DNA from: G963663365 sp963663365
GTDB taxonomy: Bacteria > Hinthialibacterota > Hinthialibacteria > Hinthialibacterales > G963663365
Reading direction: 5' to 3'
DNA: 64,000 nucleotides
NCBI GenBank assembly: GCA_963663365.2
Contig: CAXXIH010000002.1
Coordinates: 1-64,000, forward strand
Shown: positions 52,167-60,490 of the stretch, piece after piece
Position numbering within the stretch: the first letter of the stretch is position 1
Layout: each line of letters begins with the position of its first letter
Notes under the pieces: generated by a model
What the model was told of the DNA's origin: nothing
Databases searched by the model: none
What the model saw: only the letters and a program-made list of their open reading frames with translations
Translations under genes and position numbers: made by a program

Positions 52167-53219
52167 TTACAGCATCCACTCTAACTGTTGCTCGAGGTTC
52201 TGATGTAATTGATAGGTACGAATATGATCGTGGAGTTCCGGCCCGATGATTTCGATTTTGTTAAGGTCCGCCTGCCCCATACCGGCTGATGCGCAAAAAT
52301 TAAGATAACCGACTTTCGAAAAGTCTACTCCCATCAATTCCACTCCCACACGGTCGGCGGCCAACCAATCCAAACCAACTAAGGCAATCCGGTGTTCGAC
52401 CGGCTCACCGCTGACAGGACCGTTCCCTTCCAACCCGGTATGACCATCGATCACCGAAAGATCCGGGTGCAGACGGGAGGCAAGTGCGAAAAGATTATAA
52501 TTCACACCCTTAAAACCGTCGCCATGTGTCAAATGTTTATCGGTTTTGGCTCCCGGCTTACCGTTACTCCAACGGAATCCGGGATCCTTAATCGGCGCGC
52601 CGACGACGATATTTTTAAGCGACAATGTTGCCACAACCCGGTCATGCGCTTTGGGCATCGCAGCGGAGATAATAAAATTATTGGGATCTAATAAAACACT
52701 CGACATCCGGCAAGGATGTGGGTGCATCCGCTTTTGATCGACACAATAAAGAATCTCATAATCCTGAGCATCCAAATCAACAAGCGTTGCCTTGTACTTT
52801 TCAGCGAGAGGGATGTATCCGAAGTTCTCATATCCCTCTATGGTTGGGGCATTCGCGGATGACTCAGCAATGATCACATCCTTTTGCCCGATAGAATGCA
52901 GAAATTCCAAGATACCTTCCAAACATCCCGCATGGGTGGAAGCCAATTGGTTTTCAGTGGAAACATTATTCGGCTTTATGACGACACGTTTGGAGCCGAT
53001 GGCCTGTATGATCTCTTTTTCAAATGTCTTGAGACCGCGAAAAATATTATCCGTACGGTCGTCCCCTGTCGTTAATGCTACTCGTGAAGACACATCAGCA
53101 GCGGCCGCGCCGTATGCTCCTCCGGCAAAAAAGAACGAAGGCGATACAGCCAATGCCGCCCCGCCTGCAATAGAATTTCTCAGAAAACCTCTTCTCGAAA
53201 CCGTATTCCGAACACTCAT
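52167..53219 (-). CDS. Tat-exported DUF362 protein
   Basis: The 350-residue protein has a twin-arginine signal (VSRRGFLRNSIAGGAALAVS; RR at 9-10), with AAGGGG 7 bases before its ATG. The mature part is of the DUF362 family: KRVVIKPNNV near residue 80, DVIIAESSANAPT, FIISAAMPKAHDRVVATLSLKNIVVG, a His/Asp-rich DGHTGLEGNGP and NKIEIIGPEL at the end. In this family KPN and the late G-N-G-P segments are the most conserved. The family may carry or insert iron-sulfur or other redox units, but its chemistry is not settled. No ferredoxin domain is visible here. The end of the gene abuts a repeat island. Confidence 0.9.
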   Translation of the reverse strand: MSVRNTVSRRGFLRNSIAGGAALAVSPSFFFAGGAYGAAAADVSSRVALTTGDDRTDNIFRGLKTFEKEIIQAIGSKRVVIKPNNVSTENQLASTHAGCLEGILEFLHSIGQKDVIIAESSANAPTIEGYENFGYIPLAEKYKATLVDLDAQDYEILYCVDQKRMHPHPCRMSSVLLDPNNFIISAAMPKAHDRVVATLSLKNIVVGAPIKDPGFRWSNGKPGAKTDKHLTHGDGFKGVNYNLFALASRLHPDLSVIDGHTGLEGNGPVSGEPVEHRIALVGLDWLAADRVGVELMGVDFSKVGYLNFCASAGMGQADLNKIEIIGPELHDHIRTYQLHQNLEQQLEWML

Positions 53220-53333
53220 CGCAGTGCCCCTTCATCATCTCTGCTGCGGCATGCTCCCCAATCGAACTTAAACAATTATAGCCGAGACATATGATTTCGG
53301 CTACATGCAAAAATAACACAGCAGGATTTGTCA

Positions 53334-53624
53334 GAACTGGTTTCAAAACCCCAGACTATGATTGGTCGAGAGAGCAACTGTCTTAAAAATCAAGGGCAAA
53401 GTCACCACGAGCCGAATCGACTATCGACACTCTGCCTTGCAGGGTGCTGATCAGGAATATCTAATAAATACACCTCGAAATCGTGAGCCGGTAGGTCCCG
53501 CCATGGGCGGGATACTGCCCGGTCACGGGCGGGAGGGCGAATCTCCTGATGAGCCGCTGTTTCAGTACCTTTCGAATTAGGTTGCCAGAATCTTGGTACC
53601 CTGAAAGAGTTTTAAAACCACTTC
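53334..53624 (+). mobile_element. Composite element with terminal inverted repeats carrying hairpin modules
   Basis: The 291-bp unit is bounded by GAACTGGTTTCAAAAC (53334-53349) and GTTTTAAAACCACTTC (53609-53624), which agree at 14 of 16 positions as inverted repeats, with TA following on the right. Inside are, in order: 'aaaatcaagggcaaagtcaccacgagcc' module (also at 51655), 'gcagggtgctgatcaggaatatctaataaatac', 'gaaatcgtgagccggtagg', CCCGCC-AT-GGGCGGG, GCCCG-GTCA-CGGGC and a standard B-box (53531-53556). This shows that the hairpin modules travel, or once travelled, within a TIR-bounded unit. No ORF of note is present. Confidence 0.68.
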
Positions 53625-53684
53625 TATTTTCCTGCCAATACTTCCTGCCACTTTATGCATTAATTAGATCGGATTTTTGCAGGT

Positions 53685-54488
53685 TTAGGATTTTGTCCCC
53701 ACGGCTTTAAAAAAGGTATAACAAAAAACGCCTTCCGGATTTTCGGCGGTTTGATGCAATGCGCGCATTCCCCGTTCCCAACGTTCATCGTCGGTTAGGC
53801 CCATTTCAAATGCACGTTCTTTCACACCTTGAACCATGGCAATAATGGTCTTGATCGTAAAATAATCCACCCATTCCGGACGTCCGGCATCCGCATAAAT
53901 AAATTGTGGTTCAACAGTAATCTTGTCAAATCCTGCCTTGTGCAGAAGCGGATAAAGACGGCGGCCGATCAGCGAATCTCCGCCAAGTTTTGCCTGCGCA
54001 TCGATCAAACAACTCCACACATGCCAAGCCTCATCGCTCTTGGGATGAAAAAAGCACGAACCATGATCGCCTTCGATCACCGTGATCGTCCCGCCGGGTT
54101 TCAACAGCCTTTTAAGTTCCAATAATGCGCCATCCGGATCGCGAAGGTGCTCAAGAACGAAACAGACAAAAACATGATCGAATGACTGATCCTCAAATGG
54201 CGTCTGAAACACATTGGCCTGCAAAAACCGGGATTCAACACCCGCTTCGGTGGCCGCATTTCGCGCCCGAAGCAATGATTCCATCGACAAATCCAGAGAA
54301 AAGAGCTTCGCCCCCATGGCGCAACGGGCAACATGGGGTGTCTGTGCACCGACACCGCACCCCGCTTCGAGCACACGGGTCCCCTCTTGAAAATGAACAT
54401 CTCGATAAAAAAGTCTGCTCAGGAGATAAGACTGGTCTTTCAGACGTTTCGCTTCATCAGGCGAATAACCATGTACGTATTCACTCAT
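53685..54488 (-). CDS. Class I SAM-dependent methyltransferase
   Basis: ATG 54488 (MSEYVHGYSPDEAKRLKDQS) is preferred. The 20 additional residues available upstream do not fit the family. The protein of 267 residues has motif I VLEAGCGVGAQT, an acidic motif II LFSLDLS, motif SFDHVFVCFVLEHLRDP and LLKPGGTITVIEGDHGS. All are typical of small-molecule methyltransferases of the UbiE/SmtA type, and the opening HGYSPDEAKRL-x-DQ is seen in a subgroup near sterol/menaquinone-type enzymes. The substrate is unknown. It is divergent from the aldo/keto reductase-like gene. The enzyme appears catalytically complete, unlike the exported domains at 17425 and 41740. Confidence 0.92.
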   Translation of the reverse strand: MSEYVHGYSPDEAKRLKDQSYLLSRLFYRDVHFQEGTRVLEAGCGVGAQTPHVARCAMGAKLFSLDLSMESLLRARNAATEAGVESRFLQANVFQTPFEDQSFDHVFVCFVLEHLRDPDGALLELKRLLKPGGTITVIEGDHGSCFFHPKSDEAWHVWSCLIDAQAKLGGDSLIGRRLYPLLHKAGFDKITVEPQFIYADAGRPEWVDYFTIKTIIAMVQGVKERAFEMGLTDDERWERGMRALHQTAENPEGVFCYTFFKAVGTKS

Positions 54489-54666
54489 AGTTTCTGCGCT
54501 CAACGTATTTAGGATTGGAATTGCACTCAATGGGGGATGGCAGTCCACAGGAATGCCGGACGATTGACAATCCCCCCCGAACTGTAATTATGATGCCACA
54601 TAAGGAACAGTGCAATCCCCGATTGGCTATTCCCTATTGAACGAAAGCCACAGCCTTGGCATTACG

Positions 54667-55446
54667 ATGATGTCCAAACTTCCCACCATATCCATCGGTT
54701 CAAAAACCATCAGCCGTCTGATAATCGGCGGTAATCCTTTTAGCGGAAATTCTCACCAATGCCCCGAACGTGACCGGGAAATGATGGATTGGTACACAAC
54801 CGCGCGTATCAAAAAAGATTTATCCGAAGCTGAAGCGTGCGGCATAAATACATTCTTGGGGCGCGGCGATAACCACATCCGCCGTATGCTTCATGAGTAT
54901 TGGCAGGAAGGCGGAACCATTCAGTGGATTGCCCAAACCTGTCCCGAACGTGCCAGCCTGCATGGCAATATCGACTCGATAGCCGATTCAGGCGCAATAC
55001 TCTGTTATCTTCATGGCGGCATGGCAGACCGTCTGGCTGCGGAGGGAAAAAAACAACAGTTGGCTGATGCCATCCAACACATCAAAGATCGGGGACTGGT
55101 GGCAGGCATCGCCGCACACGATCCGGAAACTCACCGCATTGCCCGCGATGAATTGGATGTGCAGTTCCATGCCGTCTGCTGCTACAATTTATCGGCGCAT
55201 CCGGACACATTTCCTGAAGAAGACCGGTCGCAGGCATTCGGATTGATTCATGAATTACACGCCCCCGTCTTGTTGTACAAATTCATGGCCGCCGGTCGCT
55301 ATGATCCTATGCGGGCTTTTGACGAAGCCTGTGGCGCGGTGCGTGATAGCGATGCGCTTGTCATCGGAGTTTGCACAAAAGACAATCCCAACATGATCCG
55401 CGAGAATATGGAACATGTGATCCGATGTTTTGCACCGGAATCTTAG
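54667..55446 (+). CDS. Aldo/keto reductase-like TIM-barrel protein
   Basis: The start is uncertain. ATG 54667 or 54670 gives MSKLPTISIGSKTISRLIIG, and a GTG at 54610 would add 19 residues. The protein of about 258 residues begins with a strand and loop resembling aldo/keto reductases (ISRLIIGGNPFSG), then EAEACGINTFLGRGDNHIRR, where the catalytic Asp-Tyr pair of true AKRs is not obvious. Later strands are TIQWIAQTCPE, SGAILCYLHGGMAD, GLVAGIAAHDPE and DVQFHAVCCYNLS, followed by PVLLYKFMAAGRYDP. Members like this occur in Planctomycetota and relatives without known substrate. It is followed after 31 bp by the redoxin-sialidase fusion, so the two may be cotranscribed. Confidence 0.8.
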   Translation: MMSKLPTISIGSKTISRLIIGGNPFSGNSHQCPERDREMMDWYTTARIKKDLSEAEACGINTFLGRGDNHIRRMLHEYWQEGGTIQWIAQTCPERASLHGNIDSIADSGAILCYLHGGMADRLAAEGKKQQLADAIQHIKDRGLVAGIAAHDPETHRIARDELDVQFHAVCCYNLSAHPDTFPEEDRSQAFGLIHELHAPVLLYKFMAAGRYDPMRAFDEACGAVRDSDALVIGVCTKDNPNMIRENMEHVIRCFAPES

Positions 55447-55477
55447 AAGAAATTGAATAAGGAAAAAATTAATCACA

Positions 55478-57064
55478 ATGATACACAGCCTGCAGCTGAA
55501 AAAACTAATATTCATCACGGCATTGCTTATCCTCCCCGGTTTGGGATTTTCTCTTTCTATCGGAGGACAATCGGGCTCTTTGGATGTTTCAACACTTGAT
55601 GGGATTGAGCATTCCATCGAGAATTTTAGCGAACGCAAAGGCACCGCCATTGTTTTCTTATCGGCCCGCTGCACAGCCACAGACCGGGCGCTCGAAACGC
55701 TCATTCCGCTGCATGAATCTTTCCGCCACAAAGGTTTCTTATTTGTAGGGATTTGCTCGAATGGCAAAGAAAGCACACAAGAGCTAAAACACTACTGCCA
55801 AAGCATGGGAATCGTTTTCCCCGTGTATATAGATACTGATGGCAAAACCGCACGGCAGCTGGGAGCCACTGTCACGCCTGAAATTTTTATCCTCGATAAA
55901 GACGGCGTCCTGCAATTTCATGGCGGATTGATCGAGGCCGGAGAAACGCTTCAAGGCAGTGAAGAATTACAGATTGCTGTTTCGTCAATTGAAGAGGGAA
56001 AAGATATCCCCATTACTGAAACCGAAATACAGGGAACGCCGGTCTTTGAACCGGGGCCACAAAGGCCTGTCGTTGATCGTTACGAATCTATCGCCTTTTC
56101 TTCGGAATTAATCTTCGAAAAAATCCCCGGCGCGGCAGCTCACCACTGTTCAACTATTGCCGAATTAGAGAACGGTGACCTGCTCTGCGTTTGGTATGGC
56201 GGAAGTTATGAGTCTGCCGATGATCAAGTGTTATATAGCGCACGAAAAAAAGCGGGCGAGCACGTTTGGAGTGCCCCCCAAGTTCTCCTGCAAAATGGCA
56301 TTCAACCGCCGGGCAATGCGGTTGTGTTCATCGATGGCAAACAACGTGTCTGGATCATATGGGGACGGATGGAGGATACACGGCCTTTACGGCGTGGGGG
56401 CGGCTGGAGCAATTGCCGCCTTATGGCGCGCGTGTCAAATGACCAGGGCTACACCTGGTCAAAAGATCGCCTAATGGATGAAAACCTCTACGCTTTGCCG
56501 CGCAATGCTCCGCTCTTCTTAAGCGATGGCCGCCTTATCGTGCCGCTCAGCGGACATGGCCAAGGAGAATCCGGCTCATTCTTCCTGGCGACAAATGATA
56601 ATGGCGCAACATGGCAACGCTCATCCTTTTTCAAAGGTGGAAGTCAGCCCACATTCATCGAACGTAACGATGGTTCCTTATTGGCTTATATGCGCAATGA
56701 TCCCCGGATTATGCAGGCCACTTCCGCTGATGGCGGTAAAACCTGGACTAATCCCGTTGAGACCGTATTAAGAAATCCCGGCGCGGGAATCGCCATGCGA
56801 AAACTCAGTAGCGGAAATAGCGTGATTGTTTTCAATGACTCCGAAACCGAACGCACTCCCTTGAGCATTGCCCGCTCTACAGATGATGGCCACACCTGGG
56901 AAGAACCCCTGCATCTTGAATCCAATCCCGGCGAGTATTCTTATCCTTGTGTGATTCAAGATTCGGCAGGCAAAATTCATATTACCTATACATACCGGCG
57001 GTATGCCATCAAACACGTTGAGATCAATGAGACCTGGTTAACTCACACCCAACGCCCCAACTGA
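55478..57064 (+). CDS. Redoxin domain fused to a sialidase/BNR propeller, exported
   Basis: This 528-residue protein starts with a hydrophobic signal (KLIFITALLILPGLGFSL). Residues of about 30-165 are an AhpC/TlpA-like thioredoxin-fold domain (IENFSERKGTAIVFLSARCTATDRA, then FLFVGICSNGKES, VFPVYIDTDGKTARQLGATVTPEIFILDKDG with the cis-Pro). In place of the usual C-x-x-C there is a single Cys at the active position (ARCTATDR). The remaining 350 residues are a sialidase-like propeller with Asp-box motifs SNDQGYTWSKD, TNDNGATWQRS, SADGGKTWTN and STDDGHTWEE. The fusion is uncommon. The redoxin part may be a peroxidase-like or a binding domain. The gene ends just before a repeat remnant and the IS element. 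Confidence 0.88.
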   Translation: MIHSLQLKKLIFITALLILPGLGFSLSIGGQSGSLDVSTLDGIEHSIENFSERKGTAIVFLSARCTATDRALETLIPLHESFRHKGFLFVGICSNGKESTQELKHYCQSMGIVFPVYIDTDGKTARQLGATVTPEIFILDKDGVLQFHGGLIEAGETLQGSEELQIAVSSIEEGKDIPITETEIQGTPVFEPGPQRPVVDRYESIAFSSELIFEKIPGAAAHHCSTIAELENGDLLCVWYGGSYESADDQVLYSARKKAGEHVWSAPQVLLQNGIQPPGNAVVFIDGKQRVWIIWGRMEDTRPLRRGGGWSNCRLMARVSNDQGYTWSKDRLMDENLYALPRNAPLFLSDGRLIVPLSGHGQGESGSFFLATNDNGATWQRSSFFKGGSQPTFIERNDGSLLAYMRNDPRIMQATSADGGKTWTNPVETVLRNPGAGIAMRKLSSGNSVIVFNDSETERTPLSIARSTDDGHTWEEPLHLESNPGEYSYPCVIQDSAGKIHITYTYRRYAIKHVEINETWLTHTQRPN

Positions 57065-57257
57065 TGCCGCCTCTCCCGCCAAACCGCTTCTTGTTTAAAG
57101 CTAAACATGGTTCTCTACCGGCGGGATGAGCCGCTGTCTGCCATACGTACACATGTATCCCGCTATCCACCAACTCCCTCAAGCACCCATACCGGGGGTG
57201 TCCCAGAACCCGGATTCAGCTATTCTTGTTTTGTGATTTATTGCACGAGGTGTTTTG

Positions 57258-58820
57258 ATGGCAAAGTTCCGTCGATATGAACCGAGTCAGGGCTTGCTGT
57301 TTCCTTCGCATCTGGAAGATTTCATTGAGCCTGGAGACATGGTTCGGGTGGTGAACCGTGTTATCGATTGTGTGGATGGTTCTCTTCTGGAGCGTGGTTT
57401 CGAGGATAAGCAAAGCGGCGGTGCGCCGGCCTATTCGCCGCGAATGATGTTAAAGCTTTTGATCTATGGCTATTGTTGCGGGATTCGTTCGTGCCGCCGG
57501 ATCGCTCAAGCGGTACGCCGGGATGTCGGTTTTATGTGGCTGGCGGGCATGCAACGTCCGGATTTTCGGACCGTGAATCGTTTCCGGAGTGTGTATTTAC
57601 GTAAGGTTTTGCCGGAGGTGTTTGCGCAGGTTGTGAAGTTGTTGGTGAAAGAGGGGTATGTTCGTTTTGAAGATGTTTTTGTGGATGGTTCGAAATTCGC
57701 TGCGGATGCAAACAAACACAAAATCGTCTGGTCAAAGAATGTGGAACGGTATGAAGAAGCGCTACGGGACCGTGTAACTCGTACGCTGAAGGAAATCGAG
57801 CGTTTAAACAAAGAAGAAGATACGGTGTACGGGGATGGGGATTTGCCGGAGCGCGGGGAATCACGTTCGTGGTCGAGCGATGATCTTCAGCGGAAAGCGG
57901 ATGAAATCAACGAGCGGTTGCGGGAGCAGGTCCCCTCGAAAGAGGTGAGTGCGCAAAAAAAAGAGAGGCGTCAGCTGAAGGAAGACGCGGAGAAGTTGAA
58001 GCGGTATGAGGGACAGAAGAAAAAGTTGAACGGCCGCAGTTCGTTTTCCAAGACAGATCCGGATGCTACGGCGATGTACATGAAAAATGAGGAACTTCGC
58101 CCGGGCTACAATATGCAGATCATGGCCGAGAACGGTTTTGTGACCGGTGTTTCCGTTTCGCACCATGCCAACGATGGAACGGCGTTTCCGGGGTTTTTGG
58201 AAGAAAACCGTGCGTTGGGCTTGCCTCAGCCGGAACGGATTGTGGGCGATGCGGGCTATGGCCATGAACAAAACTATGTGTATTTGCAGAATCGGGGCAT
58301 TGAGGGATATTTGAAATATCCGGCGTACCACAAGGAAAACAGCACCAGCGAAAAATACCGTTTTCATGCGTCACGTTTCACCTATGACGCCGACTCGAAT
58401 TGTTTTCTTTGTCCGGCGGGCCGTAAACTGGAGTTCGTGGATGAAACCGGCGATCCGCGTGCGGGTGGTTATGTCAGTAAGATTCACCATTTCCGGAGTT
58501 CGAGTTGTAAATGGTGCCGGTACCGTAAGTCCTGTGCCCCCAAAGCCCCCCGGATGCTTCAAGTCAGTTTGCTTCTGAGGCAGTTTCAGAATGAAGCACG
58601 GGAGCGCCTGGATAGCGAGCAGGGCCGTGCGTTGCGGAAACGGCGGGGGCACGAGGTCGAAAGCGTCTTCGGAGATTGGAAACACAACCGGGGATTTACC
58701 CGCTTCCAAGTGCGGGGCTTGGCGAAAGTGAAAGCGGAGTCGTATCTGCAGGCGATCAGCCACAATATCCGGCGTTGGTTTTCAGTGGCCGGTTCAAAAC
58801 CGGTTAAAGTTATCGCCTAA
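57258..58820 (+). CDS. IS1182-family transposase
   Basis: The frame opens at ATG 57258, with GAGG 7-8 bases upstream. It has 520 residues and no disruption. It begins AKFRRYEPSQGLLFPSHLED, has the helical N-terminal region SCRRIAQAVRRDVGFMWLAG with PDFRTVNRFR, and a DDE-type catalytic domain: VDGSKFAADANKHK (first Asp), VGDAGYGHEQNYVYLQNRG (second Asp), and HEVESVFGDWKHNRGF (Glu). A Cys-rich insertion (FLCPAGRKLEF, CKWCRYRKSCAPK) is typical for IS1182/IS5-like proteins. The intact frame suggests recent activity. Base composition differs from the neighbours, with G-rich codons such as CGG and GTT favoured. Confidence 0.93.
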   Translation: MAKFRRYEPSQGLLFPSHLEDFIEPGDMVRVVNRVIDCVDGSLLERGFEDKQSGGAPAYSPRMMLKLLIYGYCCGIRSCRRIAQAVRRDVGFMWLAGMQRPDFRTVNRFRSVYLRKVLPEVFAQVVKLLVKEGYVRFEDVFVDGSKFAADANKHKIVWSKNVERYEEALRDRVTRTLKEIERLNKEEDTVYGDGDLPERGESRSWSSDDLQRKADEINERLREQVPSKEVSAQKKERRQLKEDAEKLKRYEGQKKKLNGRSSFSKTDPDATAMYMKNEELRPGYNMQIMAENGFVTGVSVSHHANDGTAFPGFLEENRALGLPQPERIVGDAGYGHEQNYVYLQNRGIEGYLKYPAYHKENSTSEKYRFHASRFTYDADSNCFLCPAGRKLEFVDETGDPRAGGYVSKIHHFRSSSCKWCRYRKSCAPKAPRMLQVSLLLRQFQNEARERLDSEQGRALRKRRGHEVESVFGDWKHNRGFTRFQVRGLAKVKAESYLQAISHNIRRWFSVAGSKPVKVIA

Positions 58821-58925
58821 AAAGAGGAAGAAACGTATTTTTTCGCATATTCGGCACCTTATTCCTCCTGGATTACGAGTGTATGGATTAGAGTTTTATT
58901 CGCCCTGACCGCATCAACTAAACCA

Positions 58926-59445
58926 CCCTCGCCTGAAGGCGAGGGGTTTGGAATACGGCTGAAGCCGTCTTAAGATTCTGTAATTCGAAAGTCGTCTTCC
59001 TTTTCGAGGTCTTGTTGCTCAATGTACGCTTTGATCACTTCGTCTGTCACATTGCCACTGCTCGCGGCAAAATACCCTCTTGCCCATAGATGTTGGCCCC
59101 AAAACTTCCGACGAATTTCGCTAAACTCTTGCTGGATTTTTCTCGAACTTTTCCCTTTTATGTATCCCATCAGTTTGCTCACGGACAGAAACGGAGGCAT
59201 CGACACCAGCAGATGGACATGGTCTTTCGATACGTGGCCTTTGATGATTTCCACATCATTGGTTCGACAAATCTCACGGATCAGTTCACGCGTCCGTTTC
59301 GCTATATCACCACTCAGAACTTGCTTACGGTACTTCGTAACCCACACCACATGGATATGCAGACTATATTTGGCATGCGCGGATGTTTTGTACTCGCTCA
59401 TTCTTCAAGTTTATCTGAAGACTTCGCCTGAAGGCGAGGGTTTTT
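58926..59445 (-). mobile_element. IS200/IS605-type element with subterminal hairpins
   Basis: CCCTCGCC-TGAA-GGCGAGGG (58926-58945) and CTTCGCC-TGAA-GGCGAGG (59422-59439) flank a single TnpA gene. These hairpins with the same TGAA loop are the left- and right-end recognition structures used by Y1 transposases. There is a second stem at ACGGCT-GA-AGCCGT (58955-58968). No TnpB is present. The element is placed inside the 3' part of the IS1182-type element. Single-strand transposition would leave no target duplication, so exact ends cannot be fixed without comparison. Confidence 0.85.
58970..59401 (-). CDS. tnpA: IS200-type Y1 transposase TnpA
   Basis: This 143-residue protein starts MSEYKTSAHAKYSLHIHVVW and has the HUH motif H61-V-H63 (KDHVHLLVSMPP) and the catalytic Tyr126 in KAYIEQQ. 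These complete the active site of single-stranded-DNA Y1 transposases. The central GYIKGKSSRKIQQEF and the motif WGQHLWARGYFAASSGNVTD are usual for the family. The frame is intact and the ends of the element are present, so it may be active. TnpA works as a dimer on the hairpins at both ends. Confidence 0.95.
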   Translation of the reverse strand: MSEYKTSAHAKYSLHIHVVWVTKYRKQVLSGDIAKRTRELIREICRTNDVEIIKGHVSKDHVHLLVSMPPFLSVSKLMGYIKGKSSRKIQQEFSEIRRKFWGQHLWARGYFAASSGNVTDEVIKAYIEQQDLEKEDDFRITES

Positions 59446-59556
59446 CTCCCAGAGGGTGACAATAAAATCACAACCAATATTTCAACCTCCAAATCCCCAC
59501 AATTAACAAAAACACCCCAAATTGCCTAAAATTCACGCCGGTTCCGGGACGCCCCC

Positions 59557-59850
59557 GTATTGCGCGATACCTTTCCTCGAATTCCCATATGATAAAGTTT
59601 TGATCCCGAAGCCCGTAAACACGCTTCGATATCCCGCAAACTTTCCCGGAATGTTAACTGTGCAAAGGCGAATTTGCTTCTCGGAATTGTCAAAAATCCT
59701 GTTTCGGCGGGTATTGATCTTCTAGAAAACCCGTAGTATCATTTTTTAGATCCAAATTTGACTTTCAGGAAAAAACGTTTTCAAGGTTGTCTCTCTTGGA
59801 AGAGAACCCAGGGCCTATCTGGGAAATTTCGGTTGAAAGGTCAATCAGTA
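59557..59850. other. AT-rich intergenic region, no gene seen
   Basis: This stretch between the right end of the IS1182-type element and the small exported protein gene has no convincing ORF with RBS. It holds a small GTAT-TGCGC-GATAC hairpin at the IS boundary and otherwise looks like the remains of older sequence. It also lacks the hairpin modules that surround the left end. Confidence 0.5.
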
Positions 59851-60252
59851 ATGAAACATCTAGATGTTAAAAGTATCATCATTGGAGCATTGTGCGCGGC
59901 GTTAGTGTTCGTATCATTGGGAGCTTCTAGTGATGGGAATCTGGAGCATTTAAGGGTTAAGTCCGTGACAATAGTCAATGATTCCGGTAAAAATGTAGTT
60001 AAATTAGCATACAATAAAGGTGGTAATGGTTTTTGTATATTGGGTACAAGTGATGGTGAGACTGGACTAATCAGTCTTGATAGTGAAAATGCATGGATTA
60101 ATGTCCAAGGAACGAGTGGCCCAGGTTATTCTAAAAGACATCATTCTATTGGAATGGGCATAGCCACTATTCCAGGTACTAATGATACAGATGGGTTATT
60201 AAAAATAGGTAGTACACCTGTTGTGTATCTCAAAAAATCTTCGCCTTGGTGA
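59851..60252 (+). CDS. Small exported protein of unknown function
   Basis: ATG 59851 (MKHLDVKSIIIGALCAALVF, then VSLGASSDG) gives a signal/anchor helix followed by about 110 residues rich in Gly, Ser, Thr and Asn (NKGGNGFCILGTSDGETGLI). GAAAGG is about 10 bases upstream. The gene is noticeably more AT-rich than its neighbours, suggesting a separate origin. Short exported proteins with an N-terminus like this, often in families, are seen in related phyla, but I can name no domain. Its last codons (YLKKSSPW) overlap in another frame the gene remnant that follows, so its 3' end may have been altered by a junction near 60230. Confidence 0.65.
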   Translation: MKHLDVKSIIIGALCAALVFVSLGASSDGNLEHLRVKSVTIVNDSGKNVVKLAYNKGGNGFCILGTSDGETGLISLDSENAWINVQGTSGPGYSKRHHSIGMGIATIPGTNDTDGLLKIGSTPVVYLKKSSPW

Positions 60253-60490
60253 CAAAGTAACCGTACTGTCATCTTGGTTCCAAGTGTATACCCGCAAAGG
60301 CAGCAATATTAAATCGATTCTGGATTTGTCCGAAAAACGCGTATTTGTTCTGGAACGCTCAGTACAGGAGGAGGCCTTCACACAACTGGCCGACAGTTTC
60401 GGATTAAAAACCATTCTCATTACCCTGCCCGACTACAAAACGATGTTTGAACGGATCGCAAGAGACGGCAATAAAATACGCTTATCCCAA
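60240..60490 (+). pseudogene. Fragment of a periplasmic solute-binding (SBP_bac_3/PBP-like) domain
   Basis: The frame starting near 60221 encodes DKVTVLSSWFQVYTRKGSNI, then ILDLSEKRVFVLERSVQEEAF and FGLKTILITLPDYKTMFERI. This is the centre of a type II periplasmic-binding domain of the kind seen in solute-binding proteins and in sensor kinases ('V-x-V..R-K-G-S-x-I-x-S-x-x-D-L-x-x-K-R-V-x-V-L-x-x-S-x-Q'). Both ends are missing. The left part overlaps the end of the small exported protein in another frame. The right part runs directly into a repeat island ('aacctccctccccatccaccc'). It is a decayed gene. Confidence 0.7.

Larger units (their letters stand above)
57194..59556 (+). mobile_element. 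IS1182-type insertion sequence, interrupted by an IS200-type element
   Basis: The left end is GGGGGTGTCCCAGAACCCGG (57194-57213), and the right end, read on the minus strand from 59556, is GGGGGCGTCCCGGAACCGGC. The arms agree at 16 of 20 positions. Between them are a full-length IS1182-like transposase and, after it, a complete IS200-like element (about 58926-59445). Removing the latter leaves an IS of about 1.85 kb, normal for this family. The left flank is a hairpin-repeat module cut after 'cacccatacc'. The right flank is unrelated, and I see no target duplication, so the locus has been rearranged or the right end belongs to an older copy. Confidence 0.7.
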
